Source of the DNA: Martinezella rhizogenes
GTDB lineage: Bacteria > Pseudomonadota > Alphaproteobacteria > Rhizobiales > Rhizobiaceae
Assembly: GCA_013322215.1 (NCBI GenBank)
Contig: JAAMEZ010000014.1
Location: forward strand, 372,001 to 436,000
Length of the DNA stretch: 64,000 bases
Reading direction: 5' to 3'
Shown here piece by piece: positions 50,873-60,555 of the stretch; the stretch's first letter is position 1; the number at the start of each line of letters is the position of its first letter. Both the position numbers and the translations under genes were made by a program. The notes beneath the pieces were generated by a model. It did not search any database. It was not told the DNA's origin and worked only from the letters and a program-made list of their open reading frames with translations.

Positions 50873-53229
50873 CAGACGCGCCAATCGCCAAGCAACGGCT
50901 GGGCCTACGCTCCTTTCGCGCCAAATTTCTGCTCGTCGTCGGAGGAGCCGTTCTCTTCGACCTGCTCGTCAGCGGCGGCCTCGCGCTGTGGAACGTCCAG
51001 CGTCTTTCGCGCAATGCCACGACGGAGGTGGGACAAGGCCTCGAGAAAGCGAGCCAGGATTACATCGGCTCCTATGCGGATTCGACCGCTGCAGAAGCCG
51101 GTTTGCTGATCGACCAGGTCCATTCCGATGTGAAGGCGCTGGCGGGCGTGCTGCAGGGGCAGATCGACAATCCGACAAGGAGCGGCGATGTCGGCGCCGC
51201 CATGAGCAAGGCTTCTCCAGGCGCCGTAACGGTGACCTACGATCCGACCGGCCAATGGGCGCAAAACCTACCCGGAACGCCCTCGGTCGTCAGCGTCTGG
51301 GGTTACCTGCTGGACAAGGATCACCGCCCCCTGCCTCAGGTACAGGCCGACATTGAATGGAGCGCCGTGCTTGATCTGGTCGCCCCTTCCCTGCTGCATA
51401 ATGGCGCCTCGAAGCTTCAGATGTATTATATCGGCCCAAGGGAACGTCCGATTTTCCGGACCGCGCCCTATACGACGCAGGCACAGACGTTCGACCGGCT
51501 CTATCCCGGCCACAACAGCTCCGATTTTTGGACATTCTTCTTTCCAGGCCTCTACGAATCCTGGCAGCAATGGGCCTCCAACCCCTCATCGCGCCCTGTT
51601 GCCGATTACATCACCCAGACGGCTCCCTATACCGACGCCATCACCGGCAAGCTGATCGTCAGCTTTTTTCATCCGCTCTGGACGCCGGATCGGCATCATG
51701 TAGCCGGTGCGGCCGGCGCCGATATCACGCTCACGCAACTTGCCGAAATCGTTGAGCATGTGAAAGTTGCTCAGACCGGGTTCGGCTTCCTCGCCATGTC
51801 GAATGGCAATGTCGTCGCAATCAATCCCGTGGGCGAGAAGGTCATCGGCTTGCGCGCCGCCAACGATGCTGCCGCCAAGGGCGTCACCGGCGTCGATCGA
51901 TCCCTGCGCAACAGCACGCAAACGGCGATCACCAAGCTGCCGCTCGATGCCGATGGCGTGATTCAACATATCACCCTCAGCGAAGGGGGAGATGACGTTC
52001 CCTACCTCGTGGTCGTCAAGCAATTGCACCCGACCAATCTCTGGGTGGATGGGCCGGTTCAACGCGAAGTCATGTCGCTCGGGATAGTCGTTCCAGAGCG
52101 CGAGATCTATGCCTCGCTCATTGCCGCCAAAGATGAGATATCGCGGGCGACCAACCGCATCCTGCTCTACCAGATCATGGCTGTCCTGGTGTCGTTGATG
52201 ATCGTCACGGCGGCGGTCTTCGCAGCCTCGAAGCGCGTCACCAGCGGCATCAGCGCGCTGGCGAGCGCTGCCAAGCGCATACAGGCAAAGGATTACTCGG
52301 TCAGGGTCGATATCTCGACCAGGGACGAGGTGGCGGAGGCCGGCGTTGCATTCAACCGGATGGCAGAGGATATCAGCTTTCACACCGAAAACCTCGAAAA
52401 GCTTGTTTCGGACCGAACCAAGGAGATTGAGGCGGCCAAGGAGGAGATTTCGACCCTCAACAACCAGCTGAAAAACGAAAACCTGCGGCTGGGTGCCGAG
52501 CTCAATGTCGCCAAGCAAATCCAGCTCATGGTCCTGCCGCGGGCCAAGGAACTGACGGCAATCAAGCATCTGGAAATAGCTGCCTACATGCGCCCGGCCG
52601 ACGAAGTCGGCGGCGATTACTATGATGTTCTGCAGAACGGAAACAACCTCAAGATCGGCATCGGCGACGTGACCGGCCATGGGCTGGAGAGCGGCGTGCT
52701 GATGCTGATGGTGCAATCGATCGCCCGCGCCCTGCAGGAAGCGGGCGAGATGGACCCGGCAAAGTTCCTGACCGATCTCAACCGCGCGATCTTCAAGAAC
52801 ATCGAACGGACAAGGACGGATAAGCATCTTACCTTGTCCTTCCTCGACTATGACGGCGAGAGATTGACCATATCGGGCCAGCACGAGGATATGATCATCA
52901 TTCGCCAGGACGGCAAGGTGGAGCGGATAGACACCGGCGATCTCGGTCTTCCCGTCGGCCTCGAGCCTGACATAGCCCCCTTTATCGATACGCGGCAAAT
53001 ACCCTTCGAAAAAGGCGACATGGTTGTCCTGCATACCGACGGCGTCACCGAAGCGGAAAATTCAAAGGGCGAACTGTTCGGCTTCGATAGGCTTTTGGAG
53101 GATGCCCGCCGCCTGCATGGCGGGACTGCGGAAGAAGTCGTCGAGGGCATACTCGACGATTTGATGGCTTACATCGGGACCCATAAGATCCATGACGATA
53201 TTACCCTTGTGGTGATGCGGCACAGGTGA
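50869..53229 (+). CDS. Membrane sensor with SpoIIE/PP2C phosphatase domain
   Basis: A 786-residue protein: N-terminal membrane helix (about 17-42), a large periplasmic dCache-like sensor (about 45-425), second helix (about 435-455), HAMP (about 458-510), coiled coil, and a PP2C/SpoIIE phosphatase domain (about 555-786). Metal-binding motifs are intact: DEVGGDYYD, GDVTGHG, VLHTDGVTEAEN and DDITLVV. It should dephosphorylate a STAS partner in response to a periplasmic signal, as SiaA does in Pseudomonas. It overlaps the upstream gene by ATGA and is followed within five bases by the GHKL-like gene. Confidence 0.88.
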   Translation: MTDAPIAKQRLGLRSFRAKFLLVVGGAVLFDLLVSGGLALWNVQRLSRNATTEVGQGLEKASQDYIGSYADSTAAEAGLLIDQVHSDVKALAGVLQGQIDNPTRSGDVGAAMSKASPGAVTVTYDPTGQWAQNLPGTPSVVSVWGYLLDKDHRPLPQVQADIEWSAVLDLVAPSLLHNGASKLQMYYIGPRERPIFRTAPYTTQAQTFDRLYPGHNSSDFWTFFFPGLYESWQQWASNPSSRPVADYITQTAPYTDAITGKLIVSFFHPLWTPDRHHVAGAAGADITLTQLAEIVEHVKVAQTGFGFLAMSNGNVVAINPVGEKVIGLRAANDAAAKGVTGVDRSLRNSTQTAITKLPLDADGVIQHITLSEGGDDVPYLVVVKQLHPTNLWVDGPVQREVMSLGIVVPEREIYASLIAAKDEISRATNRILLYQIMAVLVSLMIVTAAVFAASKRVTSGISALASAAKRIQAKDYSVRVDISTRDEVAEAGVAFNRMAEDISFHTENLEKLVSDRTKEIEAAKEEISTLNNQLKNENLRLGAELNVAKQIQLMVLPRAKELTAIKHLEIAAYMRPADEVGGDYYDVLQNGNNLKIGIGDVTGHGLESGVLMLMVQSIARALQEAGEMDPAKFLTDLNRAIFKNIERTRTDKHLTLSFLDYDGERLTISGQHEDMIIIRQDGKVERIDTGDLGLPVGLEPDIAPFIDTRQIPFEKGDMVVLHTDGVTEAENSKGELFGFDRLLEDARRLHGGTAEEVVEGILDDLMAYIGTHKIHDDITLVVMRHR

Positions 53230-53233
53230 GGAG

Positions 53234-53788
53234 ATGACAACAGCAACTTTCGGCAAGGAACATCTGGTTTCGTTCGACGGCACCAATGCCCTTCGCATTC
53301 GCCTGCTCGACGGCCCCCTTCATCTGGCATGGCGCCATTCGGCCATGACATCCGACTTTATCGCGGAGACGATGGCGCTCAGTTTCCGTGACTCGGAGCG
53401 CCAATACAAGACGGTGCGGCACGACATCGGTTATCTGACCAATGAGCTCATCGAAAATTCCATCAAGTTCCGCGCCTCGGGCGAGATCCTTATCGAAGCG
53501 CTGAGAGATGCCCATCATTTCAGGATGCGGATCGTGAACCTGATCGACCGTGAAGCGACTGACCGTTTCCAGCAATTATTGCTTAGGGTTACGGCCGGTG
53601 ATCCCGGCGATCTCCTGATAGAGCAGATCGAGGCAAGCGTTCTTGCCGGCGACGATGCATCCGGGTTAGGACTGTTGACCTTGATGAGCGACTACCAGGT
53701 TCAATTGGCCTGGCATTTCGATGAGGATGGTCCGCACAAGCGGATTAGACTGCAAACCTATGCCGCGATGGCGATTTCATCGGCGTGA
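53234..53788 (+). CDS. slr1658/SiaB-like serine kinase candidate
   Basis: A 184-residue soluble protein with a GHKL-like ATP-binding fold. The N-box [10 protein letters not shown] has Glu71 and Asn75, and a glycine-rich ASGLGLLTL segment follows, so unlike its paralogue at 49191 it looks competent to bind ATP. By analogy with SiaB/SpoIIAB it would phosphorylate a serine of the STAS protein encoded next, opposed by the upstream phosphatase. GTGA overlap with the following frame suggests coupling. Confidence 0.72.
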   Translation: MTTATFGKEHLVSFDGTNALRIRLLDGPLHLAWRHSAMTSDFIAETMALSFRDSERQYKTVRHDIGYLTNELIENSIKFRASGEILIEALRDAHHFRMRIVNLIDREATDRFQQLLLRVTAGDPGDLLIEQIEASVLAGDDASGLGLLTLMSDYQVQLAWHFDEDGPHKRIRLQTYAAMAISSA

Positions 53789-53805
53789 ACCCGCGAGAGG
53801 CCTTT

Positions 53806-54144
53806 ATGGAAATCAAAGAAGAAGCATTCCGCGTCTGGTCCGAAGGCAGTACTTTATATTTTGACGGCACCATGCGTCTGGCTGGTCCCGATGCCTATGC
53901 GCCGGTCTATGATCTGGCCAGAACGATCCTTCATGGGGGTGGAGGCAAAGCAACTTTCGATCTGACCGGCCTGCAATTCTTGAATTCTTCCGGCATCAAC
54001 CTGCTTGCCAAACTGACGATAGAGGCACGCAAGCATCCGGATATCCACCTCACCGTCTGTGGCTCCTCGCAAATTCCCTGGCAGATGAAATCGTTGCCAA
54101 ACCTGAAAAAGCTGCATCCACGCCTGGATTTGCGCCTGACCTAG
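53806..54144 (+). CDS. STAS-like anti-anti-sigma type protein
   Basis: A 112-residue single-domain protein (slr1659/SiaC-like). It has the STAS core [22 protein letters not shown], with Ser61/Ser62 in the position phosphorylated in SpoIIAA-type proteins. GAGG five bases upstream supports ATG 53806; a GTG at 53785 overlapping the kinase stop is an alternative. It is the last gene of the signalling operon. Its phosphorylation state would control an output protein, possibly the upstream GGDEF-EAL protein or another cyclase; that is inference. Confidence 0.75.
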   Translation: MEIKEEAFRVWSEGSTLYFDGTMRLAGPDAYAPVYDLARTILHGGGGKATFDLTGLQFLNSSGINLLAKLTIEARKHPDIHLTVCGSSQIPWQMKSLPNLKKLHPRLDLRLT

Positions 54145-54723
54145 GCCGCAAACGCTCACGCCGTTGATCCTGGGTGCTCCCTCGGGGTGTCCGAGAGCTC
54201 ATCCGCTCGGACATTCGGCTTATGGGGATATCCGCCTACAAAATCTCAGATAAGCCACTGCGCTTTTGTCGCTGTTGCGCCGCGCTCGGGCAACGAAAGC
54301 TTGCTGGAGAAGAGGCGCGTCGTGACACAACATATTGCGGGGGTTTGTTGGAAACCGGATTTCGGTTAGCTCCCCCTTACGCCTATCGGCCTTTCCGAGC
54401 GAGCATAAATTACAATATTCAAAAATATACTCTATCTATCTTCAAATATAAAAGTATATATCAATTTCCGAATAATAATTAACGGCTATTCAAATAATTT
54501 AACGTATATTATTTTTTGTCTTCCGCACTTATATTTGCGTCCATAAAAATGGACAGAATGTAAAACTTCTGCATTCCCTGATAACGACAGCATAGTTAAA
54601 CGTTAGTAAACTATAACTGTAAATTGCAGCAATAATTCCCAGTTGTAAAAGCCTTGCACAGGGGCGGAAGTCTTACTTCGCCCTGAATACTCGGCTGCGT
54701 GTCTAAATTACCGGGAGGGTTTG
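54145..54723. promoter_or_regulatory. AT-rich regulatory region of the polysaccharide operon
   Basis: About 580 bases between the STAS gene and the UDP-xylose synthase gene. GTCCGAG at 54189-54195 and CTCGGAC at 54206-54212 form a hairpin that may end the upstream transcript. From 54400 to 54640 the sequence is AT-rich and contains GTCCAT-AAAA-ATGGAC (54539-54554), a 6-base inverted repeat, and the near-palindrome TAGTTAAACGTTAGTAAACTA (about 54593-54613). These are operator candidates for the 54724-62031 operon. The plus-strand open frame at 54174-54482 is not a convincing gene. Confidence 0.5.
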
Positions 54724-55737
54724 ATGGGCATAGCGTTCAAATCTGCAAGTGTAGCTCCAAAAAATACGAAGAGACGTTCGATTCTTGTTGCGGGAGGCGC
54801 AGGGTTCCTCGGCTCGCACCTTTGCGACCGACTTCTGCAGGATGGTCACGAAGTTATCTGCGTGGATGATTTTTCAACCGGGCGGATGGATAATCTATGG
54901 CACCTGCTTCGCTACGATACGTTCAGCTTTATCCGCCACGATGTCATAGCGTCCCTCGATCTGCCTGTCAGCGAGATCTACAATCTGGCCTGCCCGGCAT
55001 CTCCACCGCACTATCAGGCCGATCCGATCCATACGATGAAAACATGCGTTTTCGGCTCGCTCAATCTGCTGGAGCTTGCAGCACTTCACCAAGCGCGCAT
55101 CTTCCAGGCCTCGACCTCGGAGATCTATGGAGATCCCCTGGTGCATCCACAGCCGGAGAACTATTGGGGCAACGTCAATTCCTTCGGCCCCCGCTCATGC
55201 TACGACGAAGGCAAGCGTTCTGCCGAAACGCTTTTCCGTGACTTTCACGCCCAGCACGGCGTCGACATCAGGATTGCCCGCATTTTCAACACCTATGGGC
55301 CGCGCATGCGCCCCGACGACGGCCGCGTCGTTTCCAATTTCATCGTCCAGGCACTGAAGGGCCAGGATATCACCGTCTATGGCGATGGCTCCCAGACGCG
55401 TTCGTTCTGCTATGTCGCCGACCTGATCAATGGTTTCGTTCGCCTGATGGCCGACCAAACGTCCATCCATACGCCCGTCAATCTCGGCAATCCGGCGGAA
55501 TTTACCGTGCGTGATCTTGCCGAACAGGTCATCGCCATCACCGGCTCCAACTCAAAGATCGTCCATAAACCCTTGCCGATCGATGATCCGCGCCAACGCC
55601 GGCCCGACATCACCATCGCGAAACGCGAACTGGGATGGGAACCATCAGTCGCCCTGGCGGATGGGCTTAAGTCCACCATCGCCTACTTCGAACGCCAGCT
55701 GGTTCGTCCAAGCAGTGAGCTTTTCGAGGTTGCGTGA
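54724..55737 (+). CDS. uxs: UDP-glucuronate decarboxylase (UDP-xylose synthase)
   Basis: A 337-residue short-chain dehydrogenase-fold enzyme. It has the NAD motif [38 protein letters not shown] (typical of UXS), STSEIYGDP and the YDEGKR active site. It converts UDP-glucuronate to UDP-xylose. The GGGAGGG ribosome site favours ATG 54724 (TTG 54721 is adjacent). It leads an operon in which the dehydrogenase at 58588 makes its substrate and the epimerase downstream can use its product. Confidence 0.9.
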   Translation: MGIAFKSASVAPKNTKRRSILVAGGAGFLGSHLCDRLLQDGHEVICVDDFSTGRMDNLWHLLRYDTFSFIRHDVIASLDLPVSEIYNLACPASPPHYQADPIHTMKTCVFGSLNLLELAALHQARIFQASTSEIYGDPLVHPQPENYWGNVNSFGPRSCYDEGKRSAETLFRDFHAQHGVDIRIARIFNTYGPRMRPDDGRVVSNFIVQALKGQDITVYGDGSQTRSFCYVADLINGFVRLMADQTSIHTPVNLGNPAEFTVRDLAEQVIAITGSNSKIVHKPLPIDDPRQRRPDITIAKRELGWEPSVALADGLKSTIAYFERQLVRPSSELFEVA

Positions 55738-56723
55738 TGGCCAGGCAAAAAATACTCGTCGTGGGTGGCGCCGGCTTCATCGGCAGCCACACCGCGAAAC
55801 TTCTCCATCGCCAGGGCTTCGAGCCCGTCGTCTATGACAATCTCTCGACGGGCCACCTGACCTCCGTGCGCTGGGGGCCTTTTGTGGAAGGAGATATTCT
55901 CGATACGCCCCGTCTTGTTGAGGCGATCGAGGACCACAGGCCCGCGGCAGTCATACATTTCGCCGCCTCGGCCTATGTCGGCGAGTCCGTCGAAAATCCT
56001 GCGAAATACTACACCAACAATGTCAACGGCACGCTGTCGGTTCTGGAGGCATGCCGCCGCACGCAAGCGGATAAGCTGATCTTTTCATCGAGCTGCGCGA
56101 TCTACGGAATTCCGGCCCGACTGCCGATCCGCGAATGCGAGACGCCTCAACCGATAAATCCCTACGGCAGAACGAAGCTGATTGCCGAACATATGCTTGG
56201 CGACTATTCGGCGGCCTACGGGCTTTCCTATGTGGCGCTGCGCTACTTCAACGCCTCTGGCGCCGATCCGGAACGGGAGCTCGGCGAATGGCATGATCCC
56301 GAAACACATCTCATTCCCCGCGCATTGCTGGCGGCGGCCGGGGCGATCGAAACCTTGGAAGTCTATGGCGACGACTACGACACGCCGGATGGCACCTGTG
56401 TGCGCGACTATATCCATGTGCTGGATCTTGCCAGGGCGCATGTCCTGGCAGTCGAATATCTGTTGGCCGGCGGCGACAATCTCGCTGTCAATCTGGGGAC
56501 CGGGCACGGCACGTCGATCAAGGAGATCGTCGGCGCGATCGAGCGCGTTTGCGGGCGCAAGGTTCCTGTCTCCATGCGCAGGCGGCGACCGGGCGATCCG
56601 CCTGCCCTTTATGCCGCTTCGGATCTTGCTGCCGAAAAGCTCGGCTTCCGCGCTCTGCATTCGGACATCGAAACGATCATCCGGACCGCAGCTCCCTTCT
56701 TCGGGCTGGAGATGCGAGCATGA
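55737..56723 (+). CDS. UDP-sugar 4-epimerase (UDP-xylose/glucose type)
   Basis: A 328-residue GalE-family epimerase: VVGGAGFIGSHTAKLL, YDNLSTGH, HFAASAYVGESVENP, FSSSCAIYGIP, and active-site NPYGRTK. In this context, right after the UDP-xylose synthase, the likely reaction is UDP-xylose to UDP-arabinose (as in S. meliloti Uxe), although UDP-glucose/galactose cannot be excluded. ATG 55737 overlaps the last base of the upstream stop, and the end overlaps the next start (ATGA). Confidence 0.87.
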   Translation: MARQKILVVGGAGFIGSHTAKLLHRQGFEPVVYDNLSTGHLTSVRWGPFVEGDILDTPRLVEAIEDHRPAAVIHFAASAYVGESVENPAKYYTNNVNGTLSVLEACRRTQADKLIFSSSCAIYGIPARLPIRECETPQPINPYGRTKLIAEHMLGDYSAAYGLSYVALRYFNASGADPERELGEWHDPETHLIPRALLAAAGAIETLEVYGDDYDTPDGTCVRDYIHVLDLARAHVLAVEYLLAGGDNLAVNLGTGHGTSIKEIVGAIERVCGRKVPVSMRRRRPGDPPALYAASDLAAEKLGFRALHSDIETIIRTAAPFFGLEMRA

Positions 56724-58549
56724 CATCGATCCGGACACGGACTGAAGCAATGAAGGACAGGGCGCTGATGACGCCCATCCTGCAGGGCCGCCAGCGCGCG
56801 GAATATATCGTTTGTGCCACCCTGTGGCTTGCGGCACTTGTCTATTTCTGGAGCTGGTGGCTTACGCCCGCACACCATGTCGACCCCATGGGATCGGTCT
56901 TGCTGACCCTGGTGCTTGCCTGGGTGACGATCATTCCGGCCTATTTCATCATCGTCTTCTTTCGCGCCGAAAAGCCGACAGGACAATTGCGGCTACCCGC
57001 CGGCAGCCGCATCGCCATGGTGGTAACCAAGGCACCATCGGAGCCTTTTGCCGTGGTGGCCCGGACGTTGGATGCCATGCTGGCACAGGAGGTGCCGCAC
57101 GACACCTGGCTCGCGGATGAAGATCCGTCGCCGTCGACGCTCGATTGGTGCCGCAAGCATGACGTCCAGGTTTCCACCCGGAAGGGGCGGGAAGATTATC
57201 ACCGCCAGACCTGGCCTCGACGCACCCGCTGCAAGGAAGGCAATCTTGCCTTCTTCTACGATCACTACGGCTATGAAGGCTATGATTTCGTCGTGCAGCT
57301 CGATGCCGATCACGTGCCCGAACAAGGCTATCTTTTCCAGATGCTTCGCCCTTTCGCCGATCCGGCGGTCGGCTATGTATCCGCGCCAAGCATCTGCGAT
57401 CAGAATGCCCATGAAAGCTGGTCTGCACGCGGCCGTCTCTATGCGGAAGCCAGCATGCATGGATCGCTTCAGGCCGGCTTCAATCACGGGCTGTCGCCAC
57501 TTTGCATCGGCTCGCACTATGCCGTTCGCACCAAGGCTCTCAAGAGCATTGGCGGGCTGGGGCCAGAGCTGGCGGAAGACCACTCCACCACGCTGATGAT
57601 GAATGCACATGGTTGGCGCGGCATTCATGCGCTCGATGCCATTGCACATGGCGATGGCCCACGCACCTTTGCCGATCTCATCACCCAGGAGTTTCAGTGG
57701 TCGCGCAGCCTGATGATGATCCTGCTGCAATATTCGCCGAGCTTGATCAAACGACTGCCTCTGCGCCTCAAGATACAGTTCCTGTTTTCGCAGCTCTGGT
57801 ATTCCCTCTTCTCGCTCTTCATGGCGCTGATGTTCATCATGCCGATCATCGCGCTTGGCAGAGGCAAGACCTTCGTCGATGTCTCTTATCCCGACTTCCT
57901 GCTGCACTTTGTGCCGCAATCCGTTCTGCTGATCCTCTTCGCTTATCGCTGGCGTAGCACGCATACATTCAGACCGGTCGATGCCAGGATCTTGAGCTGG
58001 GAGATGACATTGTTCCTGTTTGCCCGCTGGCCGTGGGCGCTTGTGGGAGCTTTAGCGGCCATTCGCGATTGGGCGACCGGATCATTCGTGGATTTCCGTG
58101 TCACGCCGAAAGGTACGTCGGATGTCGATCCGCTGCCGTTCCGGGTCCTTGCACCCTATGCCATGCTCTCTCTCATCTCCATCTTGCCGGTGTTGTCCGT
58201 CAGCGCGGAAGAGAGTAGCGGCTTTTATATCTTCGCGACGATGAACGCCGCCATCTACACTTTGCTGTTGCTGGTCATCATCGTCCAGCATGCGCGTGAA
58301 AACACGCTCAGCACGAACAAGCGCTTTTATCGGCCGGCGCTCGCCAGCGCTCTGCTTGCTCTGACTGCCCTGCCATTTGTCGGCATCATGGAGCATGGCC
58401 GTGCCGGAGTACAATCACTGATTTGGGACACCGACGGCTACGTCTTGTTCGACAATCGCTTTTCGGTGGCGGGCGCAGGAATTGGCGGGCGTGGACTGCA
58501 CAGAATGGTGCTCAATCCACACTGGCACGTGAGTGACACGGACAACTGA
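56720..58549 (+). CDS. Cellulose-synthase-like GT2 membrane glycosyltransferase
   Basis: A 609-residue processive-type GT2: two N-terminal membrane helices (about 26-80), cytoplasmic catalytic domain with LADEDPS, VVQLDADHVP (DxD), LAEDHSTT (the TED-like base) and ITQEFQWSRS (Q-x-x-R-W-like), then five or so C-terminal helices (about 355-570). Such enzymes polymerise and move a beta-linked polymer across the inner membrane. It lacks the PilZ domain of BcsA, so c-di-GMP control, if any, is elsewhere. Operon context predicts a pentose- or uronate-containing polymer. Confidence 0.87.
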   Translation: MTSIRTRTEAMKDRALMTPILQGRQRAEYIVCATLWLAALVYFWSWWLTPAHHVDPMGSVLLTLVLAWVTIIPAYFIIVFFRAEKPTGQLRLPAGSRIAMVVTKAPSEPFAVVARTLDAMLAQEVPHDTWLADEDPSPSTLDWCRKHDVQVSTRKGREDYHRQTWPRRTRCKEGNLAFFYDHYGYEGYDFVVQLDADHVPEQGYLFQMLRPFADPAVGYVSAPSICDQNAHESWSARGRLYAEASMHGSLQAGFNHGLSPLCIGSHYAVRTKALKSIGGLGPELAEDHSTTLMMNAHGWRGIHALDAIAHGDGPRTFADLITQEFQWSRSLMMILLQYSPSLIKRLPLRLKIQFLFSQLWYSLFSLFMALMFIMPIIALGRGKTFVDVSYPDFLLHFVPQSVLLILFAYRWRSTHTFRPVDARILSWEMTLFLFARWPWALVGALAAIRDWATGSFVDFRVTPKGTSDVDPLPFRVLAPYAMLSLISILPVLSVSAEESSGFYIFATMNAAIYTLLLLVIIVQHARENTLSTNKRFYRPALASALLALTALPFVGIMEHGRAGVQSLIWDTDGYVLFDNRFSVAGAGIGGRGLHRMVLNPHWHVSDTDN

Positions 58550-58587
58550 GGTTCATGACGGGAAGGACGCTATTGGCGGGAACGCAC

Positions 58588-60000
58588 ATGAAGATAGCTG
58601 TTATTGGAACCGGATATGTGGGCTTGGTCAGCGGCACATGCTTCGCCGAATGGGGCAACCGTGTCGTCTGTGTGGACAAGAACGTCGATAAGATCGCCGC
58701 TCTTCGTCACGGCAGGATGCCGATCTACGAGCCGGATCTCGACGAACTGGTGGAACGAAACTATGCCGCAGGACGGCTGGACTTCACCTGCGACATCGCA
58801 AAGGCAGTCGAAGGCGCAGCTATCGTCTTCATAGCGATCGCTGCTCTGCCGCATCCAGGCCAAGCAGATGCTGATTTTTCCTTCATCTACCAGACAGCAC
58901 GCGAGCTTGCTGCGCTTATCTCGACCGATAGCGTTGTGGTGATAAGATCGACGGTGCCGGTCGGAACCGGCGACGCCGTGCACAGGATCATCAGCTCGGC
59001 CCGGACGGCAGGCACCTTCGCCGTCGCCTCCAATCCGGAGTTTCTGCGCGAAGGCGTTGCGGTGCACGATTTTCTAGTTCCGGACCGCATCGTTCTTGGT
59101 GTGGAGGAAGAGTGGGCCTGCAAGCGGCTTGTCGAGCTCTACGATGTCCCGCTCGAGCGGCAGAATACGCCCGTCATCGTCACGATGCGTCGGACTGCTG
59201 AGCTGATCAAGCATGCTGCCAATGCCTTTCTCGCCACGAAGATCACCTTCATCAATGAGCTTGCCGATCTTTGCGAGGAGATGGGCAGCGATGTCGGAGA
59301 GCTGGCTCTCGGCATGGGGCTCGACAAGCGCATAGGGGCAAGCCTCCTTGCCGCCGGCCCCGGCTATGGCGGCTCATGCTTCCCCAAAAGCGCGCTCGCA
59401 CTATTGCAGACGGCGCAGGACCATGGCGTGGCACTGCGTATCGTCGAGGAAACCCTTGCCGTCAACGAGACGCGCAAGCGGCGTATGGCACGCAAGGTCA
59501 CCAAGGCACTCGGCGGCGATATTGAAGGCCTGACGATTGCCGTTCTCGGCCTGACCTTCAGGCCCGATACCGATGACATGCGCGATGCGCCGTCCGTGCC
59601 GCTCATCGAAACTCTGCAACGGCTGGGCGGCCGCATCCGGGCATATGACCCCGTCGGCATCGAGAATGCGGCAAAGGTCCTCAGCAGCGTCGATTTCTAC
59701 GAGGACCTCTATGAATGCGCAAGAAATGCGGATGCCGTCGTCGTCATGACGGAATGGGACGCCATCCGAAAGATCGACCTGGCCCAGCTCAAGCAGAAGC
59801 TGCGCCAGCCTGTTCTCATAGATCTGCGAAATGCGCTGGACACGGAGGCCGCCCGGCAGATCGGCTTTCGCGTCTGCGCCATAGGCAAGTCGGCAAGCAC
59901 GCATAGCAGCCTGCGTGACATTGCCAAACGACGAAACCGACAGCGAGCCGTGAAGGCGGCAACGCCAAAGCTCGTCCCAGTCACAATGCGGGAGAAATAA
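58588..60000 (+). CDS. ugd: UDP-glucose 6-dehydrogenase
   Basis: A 470-residue enzyme of the UDP-glucose/GDP-mannose dehydrogenase family: MKIAVIGTGYVGLVSGTCFA (NAD-binding), RSTVPVGTG, ASNPEFLREGVAVHDF, and GYGGSCFPKS with catalytic Cys264. It makes UDP-glucuronate, the substrate of the UDP-xylose synthase in the same operon. ATG 58588 matches the family N-terminus; ATG 58555 in the same frame is possible. It follows the GT2 gene by 38 bases. Confidence 0.92.
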   Translation: MKIAVIGTGYVGLVSGTCFAEWGNRVVCVDKNVDKIAALRHGRMPIYEPDLDELVERNYAAGRLDFTCDIAKAVEGAAIVFIAIAALPHPGQADADFSFIYQTARELAALISTDSVVVIRSTVPVGTGDAVHRIISSARTAGTFAVASNPEFLREGVAVHDFLVPDRIVLGVEEEWACKRLVELYDVPLERQNTPVIVTMRRTAELIKHAANAFLATKITFINELADLCEEMGSDVGELALGMGLDKRIGASLLAAGPGYGGSCFPKSALALLQTAQDHGVALRIVEETLAVNETRKRRMARKVTKALGGDIEGLTIAVLGLTFRPDTDDMRDAPSVPLIETLQRLGGRIRAYDPVGIENAAKVLSSVDFYEDLYECARNADAVVVMTEWDAIRKIDLAQLKQKLRQPVLIDLRNALDTEAARQIGFRVCAIGKSASTHSSLRDIAKRRNRQRAVKAATPKLVPVTMREK

Positions 60001-60001
60001 T

Positions 60002-60538
60002 ATGGAACCATCAAGGAAGACCTCCCCAGTCCTTGCAGCATCGCTGGCATGTGCGATCGTGCTTGGACTTGCAGCGGGGAGCAATGCGGCCGCAGCCGCG
60101 ACAACCACCAAGGTGCCTGACGGCGCAAGGCCGATGACGGCAACCGAGCTTTACATGCTCTATCACGACAAAAGCTGGCGGTGGCCCGATGGCGCGGGCC
60201 GAATGCAGAATACCGACCGACGGTTTTCAGCCTGGGTCGATGGTACCGGCGGACAGTCCTGGGCCGAGGGCCGCTGGGTCGTGACAGACACCGGCCGCCT
60301 ATGTCTTGACGCAACCTGGCATGCTGCAAACGGCCAGTTTCCGGCCAAGACGTGCTTCATCCATCGCATTCTCGATGGAACGATCTATCAGAAACGCGAG
60401 ACTGGCGGAGCATGGTTCGTGTTTCGCCATCCTATCACCAAGAAAACCGATGAGGCGACAAACTTGATCGCCGATGATCTGGTCTCACAACGACTGGAGG
60501 CCCTGAAGACCTCTTTGACCGTCCGCAAGACCGAATAG
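60002..60538 (+). CDS. DUF995 family secreted protein
   Basis: A 178-residue exported protein with a signal peptide ending near AAAA and then a DUF995 domain (MTATELYMLYHDKSWRW, GRMQNTDRRFSAW, GRWVVTDTGRLCLDATW, CFIHRILDGTIYQKRETGG). The pair of Cys fits an extracytoplasmic protein. DUF995 proteins are almost confined to rhizobia and relatives; their function is unknown. A paralogue lies at 61534, with the GH26-like gene between them. Confidence 0.8.
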   Translation: MEPSRKTSPVLAASLACAIVLGLAAGSNAAAAATTTKVPDGARPMTATELYMLYHDKSWRWPDGAGRMQNTDRRFSAWVDGTGGQSWAEGRWVVTDTGRLCLDATWHAANGQFPAKTCFIHRILDGTIYQKRETGGAWFVFRHPITKKTDEATNLIADDLVSQRLEALKTSLTVRKTE

Positions 60539-60555
60539 AGGAAGGAGGCAATTCG

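Noticed and set aside
54174..54482. Plus-strand frame in the AT-rich leader before the uxs gene
   Set aside because: It crosses from GC-rich to very AT-rich sequence, shows no domain, and ends in low-complexity Tyr/Ile/Asn.
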